From Spirochaetaceae bacterium (GTDB lineage: Bacteria; Spirochaetota; Spirochaetia; B11-G9): a DNA stretch of 5,132 nucleotides. Numbering within the stretch: position 1 is the stretch's first letter; each line of letters begins with the position of its first letter. Of this stretch, positions 1 to 5,132 are shown piece by piece. The translations under genes were made by a program, and so were the position numbers. The DNA lies in contig DAOVSY010000235.1 in assembly GCA_030633365.1 (NCBI GenBank), positions 1-5,132 of the forward strand. The letters run 5' to 3'. A model generated the notes under the pieces. It was not told where the DNA came from. It saw only the letters and a list, made by a program, of their open reading frames with translations, and made no database searches.

Positions 1-1
1 C

Positions 2-607
2 AGGAGTCCGGATTCCAGGGCATATATTCATGAAAACTATATGAAAACATGGAGACAGATGGAGCGTCTTGTGGAAATGGGTCTGGTCCGGCATATAGGT
101 ACATCCAATATGACAATTCCAAAACTGGATCTTGTTCTAAGGGATTGTCGTATTAAACCGGTATGTAATGAAATGGAGCTTCATCCACATTTTCAACAGC
201 CGGATTTTTTTAATTATGTTGTAAATAAAGGAATTCTTCCTATAGGGTTTAGTCCCATAGGTTCTCCCGGGAGACCTGATCGTGATAAAACCAGTAACGA
301 TACAGTTGATATTGAAGATCTGGTAGTTGTTGCTGCATCAGAGAGATTGGGGGTACACCCAGCTGTCGTATGTCTTAAATGGGCTGTTCAGCATGGGCAG
401 GTTCCAATACCTTTTTCAGCAAATAGAAAAAATATACTTAGTAATCTTAAAGCTGTTACAGAAGATCTTCTAACAGAAACAGAGATGGATGCCTTTTCAG
501 GGATAGACAGGAACTGCAGACTAATAAAGGGACATGTTTTTTTGTGGAAGGATGGACAGGAATGGACAGATCTTTGGGATATGGATGGGACAATTACATT
601 TCCCTGA
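2..607 (+). CDS. Aldo/keto reductase, C-terminal part (5' end outside window)
   Basis: This is an NAD(P)H-dependent aldo/keto reductase, a cytoplasmic TIM-barrel enzyme that reduces aldehydes, ketones or sugars to alcohols; the substrate is unknown. The frame is open from base 2 with no start, so 201 residues are visible against a usual 275-330. The first Met codon at 41 is internal, because the region with the catalytic Tyr, Lys and His must lie upstream. Numbered from base 2, family motifs are W-R-Q-M-E-R-L-V near the start, GTSN (33-36), NEMELHP (56-62), GFSPIGSP (about 82-89) and IPFS (136-139) followed by a conserved Asn. Two features differ from the textbook family: NEME replaces NQxE, and IPFS replaces IPKS, which removes a Lys that normally contacts the NADPH 2'-phosphate. 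The C-terminal tail (CRLIKGHVFLWKDG) may be a subfamily trait. The gene ends just before the promoter of the next operon and appears to be a separate transcription unit. The family call is secure; substrate and cofactor are open. Confidence 0.93.
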   Translation, partial: RSPDSRAYIHENYMKTWRQMERLVEMGLVRHIGTSNMTIPKLDLVLRDCRIKPVCNEMELHPHFQQPDFFNYVVNKGILPIGFSPIGSPGRPDRDKTSNDTVDIEDLVVVAASERLGVHPAVVCLKWAVQHGQVPIPFSANRKNILSNLKAVTEDLLTETEMDAFSGIDRNCRLIKGHVFLWKDGQEWTDLWDMDGTITFP

Positions 608-617
608 TTTTTTTACT

Positions 618-645
618 TTTACACTTTTGAACCTCTGTGTATAAT
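618..645 (+). promoter_or_regulatory. Sigma70-type promoter for the sensory operon
   Basis: The -35 hexamer TTTACA (618-623, 5 of 6 consensus bases) is followed by a 16-bp spacer and a perfect -10 TATAAT (640-645). Transcription would start near 651-653. It lies 10 bases past the reductase stop and about 88 bases before the response regulator start, so it is well placed to drive the three-gene operon. The last base of the -10 box is also the first base of the inverted repeat at 645-720. It was found by eye only; no start site is measured. Confidence 0.65.
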
Positions 646-720
646 GGTACAGACGCCCAAGCCTGGTCGTGCGCTTCGCTTACTGCTCGGCTATACAACC
701 TTAATTGGGCGCCTCTACCA
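645..720. repeat. 76-bp GC-rich imperfect inverted repeat, attC-like layout
   Basis: The arms TGGTACAGACGCCCAA (645-660) and TTGGGCGCCTCTACCA (705-720) pair at 14 of 16 positions. Inside them is a symmetric 4x4 unpaired stretch (661-664 and 701-704), then a second short pairing GGTCGT (665-670) with ACAACC (695-700) at 5 of 6 positions, and a 24-base apical region containing GCGCTTCGC, which can fold on itself. GC is about 57%, clearly above the flanks. The nested outer stem, symmetric spacer, inner stem and variable tip recall an integron attC site, and the element follows an ORF as an attC would. However, the core reads CCCAAG/ATTGGG rather than the AAC/GTT expected at the crossover. Alternatives are a dispersed palindromic repeat or a leader hairpin that controls the downstream operon. 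No T-tract follows the right arm, so it is a poor intrinsic terminator. Confidence 0.7.
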
Positions 721-739
721 TGAATTACAGGTATAGAAT

Positions 740-2305
740 ATGTATAAACTAATATTTGTTGATGACGAAGCAATTGTCAGGGATGGAATATCCTCTTGTA
801 TTCCCTGGGGGCAGAACAGTTTTGAATTAGCAGGATTATTTGAACATGGGCTTCAGGCTCTGGATTACATGGAAAATAATCATGTTGATGTTGTTATATC
901 AGATATTAATATGCCAAGAATGGATGGACTTTCATTAAGCCGTAAGATAGAAGAAAAGTATCCAGATGTAATGGTTCTTTTACTAACAGGCTATGATGAA
1001 TTTGAATATGCCCAGGAAGCTATAAAATCCAAAGTAAGGGAATTTTTATTAAAACCAATTACAGCAGATGAACTTTCCGTTGTATTAACACGCCTTGAAG
1101 GAGAGTTGGGTTTTTTAAAAGAAAGAAAAAATCAGCTTGAACTTATGGAGAACAAGCTGGAGGCAAGTTTTCCTCTTTTAAAAGAAAGATTTTTGTACCG
1201 TATGGTTTCCGGTAAACTGGATGTTAAAACTCTTAATAGAAGAAAAGAATATTTCGGGTGGAATGATCATGGTATATTTTATCAGATTAGTATTATATCC
1301 ATCCCTGGCAGCTGGAATGAACTTGACCGGATTACAATTGCTGAATATATAAAATCAGGGCTCAGCGATGGAGAAGAACTGCTGTCAAACAGAACAGAGG
1401 ATTTTGTTATTCTTCTTCAGGGGGATCATAGGGGGTCTCTTAACCACAGATCACGGGCTTTGGCTGAGAATGCCTATAAGTATGTATCAAAACTTGAAAA
1501 GGATCAAATTTCTACTGGTTGTGGTGATATAGTAGATAGTCTTATCCTTTTACCAGAATCTTATCGGGGTGCCTGTAATGCGGTTGATTACTCCAGAGTT
1601 CTGGGCTTATCTCAAATACTATCAATTGAAGAAGTAAGGGATAGAAAAAAAATTGCTCCTGAAAGGTTTTCAGAATTAACAGCTGAATTAACTGACCTGT
1701 TAAAATCAGGTAGCAGGAGTTTGACTTTAGAAGCTCTGGAGAATATATTTTTATATCTGGAAAAACATCTTCTTTCAGTTCTTGAAGCATCTTTCTATTT
1801 TACCCGTATTCATATTACGTTTATTAATTTTATTCAGGAGATGGAATTGTATTCTCAGAGTGATGATACATCTCTTTATCAACCTGGCAATATTGAGTCC
1901 ATAGAACACGCTAAAGTATTTTTCTTTGATCTTTTAAATTTATTAGAGGATAGAATTGAGAAGCATCGTAATGATGCTGTTAGATCCAGGATTGAAAAAG
2001 CAGAACATCTAATTGCGGAGAAAAAGGGTGACAGTCGTTTTTCTTTGCAGGAAATATGTAACGATGTGTTTCTTTCTGTCAGTCAGTTTAGTTTACTGTT
2101 TAAAGAGGGCACTGGAAAGACTTTTATTGAATATCTTACTATGTGCAGAATGGAAGAAGCAAAGCATCTTTTAAAAACTACAGATTTTAAAAGTTATGAA
2201 ATTGCAGAAAAAACAGGATTTTCAGATCCCCGTTACTTTTCTATTTTATTTAAAAAAACAACAGGGATAACCCCTATGGAGTTTAGAAGGAGTTTTGAAA
2301 AATGA
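740..2305 (+). CDS. YesN-type response regulator, REC + AraC-family HTH
   Basis: This is a cytoplasmic two-component response regulator of 521 residues that binds DNA once phosphorylated by its partner kinase. The receiver domain (about 1-115) has all expected residues: acidic pair D8/D9, phospho-acceptor D55 in SDINMPRMDG, T83 and K105 in the LLKP motif. A heptad-like helix follows (about 112-145). The middle region (about 145-415) resembles the weakly conserved, GGDEF-like middle domain of YesN proteins, with a typical LPESYRGACNAVDYSR stretch at 271-286. The C-terminal AraC domain (about 416-517) has two helix-turn-helix motifs (about 435-456 and 484-508) and ends with the family's FKKTTGITPMEFRR. 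Length fits YesN proteins (about 500-540). The start at 740 puts the receiver at residue 1; its Shine-Dalgarno is weak (AGG at 729-731, 8 bases upstream). The stop overlaps the kinase start by 4 bp, which points to a cognate pair. Target genes are not in the window; sugar uptake or catabolism is usual for the family. Confidence 0.95.
   Translation: MYKLIFVDDEAIVRDGISSCIPWGQNSFELAGLFEHGLQALDYMENNHVDVVISDINMPRMDGLSLSRKIEEKYPDVMVLLLTGYDEFEYAQEAIKSKVREFLLKPITADELSVVLTRLEGELGFLKERKNQLELMENKLEASFPLLKERFLYRMVSGKLDVKTLNRRKEYFGWNDHGIFYQISIISIPGSWNELDRITIAEYIKSGLSDGEELLSNRTEDFVILLQGDHRGSLNHRSRALAENAYKYVSKLEKDQISTGCGDIVDSLILLPESYRGACNAVDYSRVLGLSQILSIEEVRDRKKIAPERFSELTAELTDLLKSGSRSLTLEALENIFLYLEKHLLSVLEASFYFTRIHITFINFIQEMELYSQSDDTSLYQPGNIESIEHAKVFFFDLLNLLEDRIEKHRNDAVRSRIEKAEHLIAEKKGDSRFSLQEICNDVFLSVSQFSLLFKEGTGKTFIEYLTMCRMEEAKHLLKTTDFKSYEIAEKTGFSDPRYFSILFKKTTGITPMEFRRSFEK
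2287..2292 (+). promoter_or_regulatory. Ribosome binding site of the histidine kinase gene
   Basis: AAGGAG lies inside the last codons of the response regulator, 9 bases before ATG 2302. It supports the start within the ATGA overlap and suggests that the kinase is translated partly by its own initiation and partly by coupling to the upstream gene. Confidence 0.75.
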
Positions 2306-4080
2306 AAAAAACTCTAAGATTTGGAACTCTGGAATCCAGAATATATATGATTTTTACTCTAATGATTTTTGCAACTGTATTTGTTATGCAGCTTGTTTCA
2401 TTCAGATTTACAATGAATACTGTACGGAACTCCACTTTGGATAATAATAGAATATTACTTGAGCAGCTGGTAAAGCAGATTGATTCTTATATTGCCGGTA
2501 TGGAACAAATTTCACTTGCAGTACAAAATGATATTCAGTTGATTGAGTATCTTCAAAATGGTAGTAATTCATCTTCTGCTGAATATTCCTTTATACAACA
2601 GAGGCTGGGGAATTATATACAGGCCAGGAATGATATTTCAGATATTATTATTGTTGGACATGATGGAACAGTAATATCAGGAGATCCTGATACATCATTG
2701 AACCCCTGGACAGATGTTTCTGAAAAAGACTGGTTTGCCGGAGCCTTATCCGCAGGTGGTCAAACAGTTGTTTCCTCCTCTTATGTTCAGAATATTGTTG
2801 CCGGCAGATATTCCTGGGTTGTTTCTTTAAGCAGGGAGATATTTTCTCCAAATAGAAATGATTCTTTGGGTGTTCTTCTTGTAGATCTGAAATTTAATAG
2901 AATTAAGGATCTTTGCCAATCTCTTGTTGTTGGGAGAAAGGGGTATAATTTTATAATTGATTCTGAGCGTAATTATATATTTCATCCATCTCAACAACTT
3001 ATTTACAGTGAACTAAGATTAGAACCTATTGATTCAATTTATGCTTTATTAGGAGAAGATGGAGAATCATTTTTTCATGCTGAAGATAAATACTTTATGA
3101 TAGAAACTTCAGCTCTAACAGCCTGGCATATTATCAGTGTTACAAATGACAGTGATATAGTTACAGACTGGCAGTTTGTTCAGGTTTCTTATGCTTTTCT
3201 TGGATTGGTTTTGTTTCTTATTGTAGGACTGGCCACAAACAGAATCTCCACGGGAATTACGAAACCTGTTAGAAAATTACAGGAAATAATGAAGAGTGTT
3301 GATACAGGAGAATTTAGACTTGTTGGAGCAATAAAGGCAACAGATGAAATAAGAGAACTTGCCAGAGAATATGACATTATGGTTGGGCATATAAGGAATT
3401 TAATGGAAGCTAATGTAATTGAACAGGAGTTAAAAAGAAAAAGTGATCTAAAGGCTCTTCAGGCTCAAATAAATCCACACTTTCTGTACAATACTCTGGA
3501 TTCCATTATCTGGATGGGAGAAATGGGGCAAACTAAGGAAGTTGTTCTTATGACTTCTGCCTTATCCAAGTTATTTCGAATAAGTATTAGCAAAGGCAGG
3601 GAGTTTATTTCTATAAGTGACGAAATTGCACATGTTGAGTCTTACCTTACAATTCAAAAAATGCGCTATAAAGATAAATTTGAATATTCTATAGACATTG
3701 ATCCAGGACTTTATAATTGTAAAATTTTAAAAATAACTTTACAGCCTCTTGTGGAGAATGCAATATATCATGGAATAAAAGAAGTTGATCATAAAGGCTT
3801 ATTGAGAATCTCTGGTAAAGAAATTGATGGGAATATTGAACTGGAAGTTATTGATAACGGGAAGGGCATGACTAGTAAAGAGATTGAGAATCTGAACAGG
3901 TCTCTTAATAGTTCTATTAATGATTCTGGATTATCAAGACATGGTATGGGTGTTCATAATGTTCATGAACGTATACAACTTTATTTTGGAAAAGATTATG
4001 GTTTATCATATTATCATGCGCATGGCGGAGGTACCAGAATTACTGTTAAGATACCTTCAAAAGATTTGGAGGTATTATGA
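2302..4080 (+). CDS. YesM-type sensor histidine kinase (Cache, HAMP, His_kinase, HATPase)
   Basis: This is a membrane sensor kinase of 592 residues that autophosphorylates on His and passes the phosphate to the YesN-type regulator encoded just upstream. A first membrane helix (about 14-34) leads into an extracytoplasmic sensing region (about 35-290) with the Cache-like pattern typical of YesM proteins: IIIVGHDGTVIS (115-126), a W-V-V-S-L-S strand near 172-177, and LGVLLVDLKFNRIKDL (189-204). A second helix (about 293-313) is followed by HAMP (about 311-366) and a short coiled coil. The His_kinase domain has phospho-acceptor H393 in QINPHFLYNTLD. The ATPase domain carries the N box around LQPLVENAIYHG (480-491, N486), DNGKGM (518-523), GMGVHNVHERI (548-558) and GGGT (575-578). 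No key residue is missing. It overlaps both neighbours by 4 bp. The close link to a binding-protein gene suggests the outer domain may read the liganded binding protein rather than, or as well as, a free small molecule; this is inferred. Confidence 0.95.
   Translation: MKKTLRFGTLESRIYMIFTLMIFATVFVMQLVSFRFTMNTVRNSTLDNNRILLEQLVKQIDSYIAGMEQISLAVQNDIQLIEYLQNGSNSSSAEYSFIQQRLGNYIQARNDISDIIIVGHDGTVISGDPDTSLNPWTDVSEKDWFAGALSAGGQTVVSSSYVQNIVAGRYSWVVSLSREIFSPNRNDSLGVLLVDLKFNRIKDLCQSLVVGRKGYNFIIDSERNYIFHPSQQLIYSELRLEPIDSIYALLGEDGESFFHAEDKYFMIETSALTAWHIISVTNDSDIVTDWQFVQVSYAFLGLVLFLIVGLATNRISTGITKPVRKLQEIMKSVDTGEFRLVGAIKATDEIRELAREYDIMVGHIRNLMEANVIEQELKRKSDLKALQAQINPHFLYNTLDSIIWMGEMGQTKEVVLMTSALSKLFRISISKGREFISISDEIAHVESYLTIQKMRYKDKFEYSIDIDPGLYNCKILKITLQPLVENAIYHGIKEVDHKGLLRISGKEIDGNIELEVIDNGKGMTSKEIENLNRSLNSSINDSGLSRHGMGVHNVHERIQLYFGKDYGLSYYHAHGGGTRITVKIPSKDLEVL
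4068..4072 (+). promoter_or_regulatory. Ribosome binding site of the binding-protein gene, short spacing
   Basis: GGAGG lies only 4 bases before ATG 4077, shorter than the usual 6-9. The ATG sits in the ATGA overlap with the kinase stop, and the hydrophobic N-terminus begins right there, so the start is still the best choice. The short gap may lower independent initiation and favour coupling to kinase translation. Confidence 0.65.
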
Positions 4081-5063
4081 AAAACTGGTATTTGTTTCTT
4101 TTAAGCCTTGTTGCTGCTTTTGTATTGTTTATTATACTTTCATTTTTTTATAATCAGAATACAGCCGAGGAACTGGAGTTATCCGAACCTATACAGATTG
4201 TTATGAAATCCATTGAGGGTCAGCCTATGGATTTTTGGGATGTTGTTAATCAGGGAATTAATGAGGCTGCAAAAGAATTCGGGGTTCAGGTTAGAATCTC
4301 AGGTCCCAGATTTGAAAAAGAGATTAACAGACAGATCAATATAATGAATGCAGTTATAGATGAAAAACCGCCTTTAATTGTTCTGGCTGCTTCAGATTAT
4401 AAACGACTTGTGGCCTCTGTAGAAAAAGCTGATAGCCTGGGAATTCCTTTAATAACAATTGATTCAGGTGTTGATTCCAATGTCCCTGTTTCTTTTATTG
4501 CTACAAATAATGTTGATGCTGGAAATAAAGCAGGTAAAGAGATGAAAAGGCTGATAGCTGGTAATGAAAGTAAAAGTATTGCCATAGTAAGTCACATTAA
4601 AGAGACAGCTACTGCCATTGACAGGGAGGCAGGAGTTAGAGAGGCTCTCGCAGGGGAAGATATTGTTGGAACCTGGTTCTGTGATGTTGAGCAGGAGAAA
4701 GCATATATAATTACAATGGATCTTCTTAAAGATATAAGTATTGGAGGTATAGTAGCTCTTAATGAGGTTGCTGCTTTAGGTGTTGCAAGGGCAATAGATG
4801 AGAGTGAAGCTTCTGATCGGGTTTTTGTAGTTGGTTTTGATAATGCAGTTCGTGAACTGGCATATCTTGAAGAGGGTATTATTAAGGCAACAGTAGTACA
4901 GCGCCCTTATAATATGGGGTATTTAAGTATAAAAACTGCAGTGGAATATCTGAAAGGTAATAAAGTAGATACCTTTATGGATACAGGTTCTATTCTAATA
5001 ACAAAAGATAATATGATTAAACGTGAATACCAGGAATTTTTATTTCCTGTAAGTAATCAATAG
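4077..5063 (+). CDS. Membrane-anchored RbsB-like sugar-binding protein, likely sensory
   Basis: This is a periplasmic-binding-protein-fold protein of 328 residues from the ribose/galactose-binding (Peripla_BP_4, type I) family. One hydrophobic helix (about 5-24) lacks a lipobox Cys and an obvious AxA cleavage site, so it probably stays as an N-terminal anchor with the binding domain (about 38-315) outside the membrane. By alignment from memory with E. coli RbsB, several ligand contacts are kept: aromatic F53/W54 where RbsB has its PFF motif, D129, R183 (in TAIDREAG), N229 (in ALNE), D255 (in GFDN) and Q275 (in VVQRP). The Arg after the first Asp in RbsB is S130 here, so the ligand may differ from ribose. 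It overlaps the kinase gene by 4 bp, and no permease or ATPase gene follows in the remaining 69 bases. This favours a sensory partner of the kinase, like XylFII with LytS in clostridia. It could instead feed a transporter encoded beyond the window. Confidence 0.9.
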   Translation: MKNWYLFLLSLVAAFVLFIILSFFYNQNTAEELELSEPIQIVMKSIEGQPMDFWDVVNQGINEAAKEFGVQVRISGPRFEKEINRQINIMNAVIDEKPPLIVLAASDYKRLVASVEKADSLGIPLITIDSGVDSNVPVSFIATNNVDAGNKAGKEMKRLIAGNESKSIAIVSHIKETATAIDREAGVREALAGEDIVGTWFCDVEQEKAYIITMDLLKDISIGGIVALNEVAALGVARAIDESEASDRVFVVGFDNAVRELAYLEEGIIKATVVQRPYNMGYLSIKTAVEYLKGNKVDTFMDTGSILITKDNMIKREYQEFLFPVSNQ

Positions 5064-5104
5064 AATCGGAATATATTAAACACTCTTCGTAATATTCTCT
5101 ATTT

Positions 5105-5121
5105 CGGAATTCAAAATTCCG
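5105..5121. terminator. Hairpin after the operon, possible terminator or operator
   Basis: CGGAATT (5105-5111) and AATTCCG (5115-5121) form a perfect 7-bp stem with a 3-base loop, 42 bases after the last stop. No T-run follows on either strand, so an intrinsic terminator is only weakly supported. A protein-binding palindrome ahead of a gene just outside the window is equally possible. The rest of 5064-5132 shows no gene. Confidence 0.25.
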
Positions 5122-5132
5122 GGTGATAATTC

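Noticed and set aside
41..607. Reductase as a complete 188-residue gene starting at ATG 41
   Set aside because: The frame stays open to base 2, no Shine-Dalgarno precedes 41, and a protein starting there would lack the catalytic half of the barrel.
627..645. TTGAAC (627-632) as the -35 box
   Set aside because: It would leave only 7 bases before TATAAT; TTTACA at 618-623 with a 16-bp spacer fits much better.
645..720. A tRNA gene (76 bases ending in ACCA)
   Set aside because: The terminal ACCA is itself paired to the 5' end, and there is no recognisable T-arm GTTCRA sequence, anticodon arm or D-arm.
645..720. Calling the dyad a bona fide attC site or a rho-independent terminator
   Set aside because: The core lacks the AAC/GTT triplets, no integrase gene or second site is visible, and no T-run follows the stem.
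1542..1790. Open frame on the minus strand inside the response regulator
   Set aside because: It lies wholly opposite conserved coding sequence, has no recognisable domain and is a typical shadow frame.
2648..3377. Two short minus-strand open frames inside the kinase (2648-2851 and 3189-3377)
   Set aside because: Both are antisense to the Cache domain or the second helix/HAMP region and encode nothing recognisable.
3920..4153. 77-codon plus-strand open frame across the kinase/binding-protein junction
   Set aside because: It is out of frame with the kinase ATPase motifs and the binding protein start, both of which are clearly coding.
4397..4585. Minus-strand open frame inside the binding-protein gene
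   Set aside because: It is antisense to conserved ligand-pocket codons; its hydrophobic content is a by-product of the opposite strand.

Overview
This is an AT-rich, low-GC bacterial window with all genes on the + strand. It holds the 3' part of an aldo/keto reductase gene, a short regulatory intergenic stretch, and then three tightly overlapping genes that encode a complete sensory module. YesN/YesM-type regulators in AT-rich DNA with clear Shine-Dalgarno sites fit Spirochaetes or low-GC Firmicutes. I lean weakly to a spirochaete, partly because of the attC-like dyad at 645-720, but the sequence does not settle this.

Region 1 (2-607) is the C-terminal two thirds of an aldo/keto reductase. 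Its N-terminal part, which should carry the catalytic Tyr/Lys/His, lies before the window. No T-tract terminator follows it.

Region 2 (608-739) is the only sizeable gap. It carries a good sigma70-type promoter (TTTACA, 16 bp, TATAAT; 618-645). Directly on its -10 box begins a 76-bp imperfect inverted repeat (645-720, about 57% GC) that stands out from its surroundings. Transcription from this promoter would start inside the left arm, so the leader RNA of the operon would begin with a hairpin. The dyad is laid out somewhat like an integron attC site but lacks the canonical AAC/GTT core.

Region 3 (740-5063) is an operon of response regulator (YesN type, REC + AraC HTH), sensor histidine kinase (YesM type, Cache + HAMP + His_kinase + HATPase), and an RbsB-like sugar-binding protein held in the membrane by an N-terminal anchor. 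Both junctions are 4-bp ATGA overlaps. The likely working model is a three-component system: the anchored binding protein captures a small sugar-like ligand outside the membrane and signals through the kinase's extracytoplasmic domain. The kinase then phosphorylates the regulator, which acts on target promoters, probably sugar uptake or catabolism genes outside the window. No permease or ATPase gene is visible.

Region 4 (5064-5132) is a short tail with a 7-bp perfect hairpin (5105-5121) and no gene.
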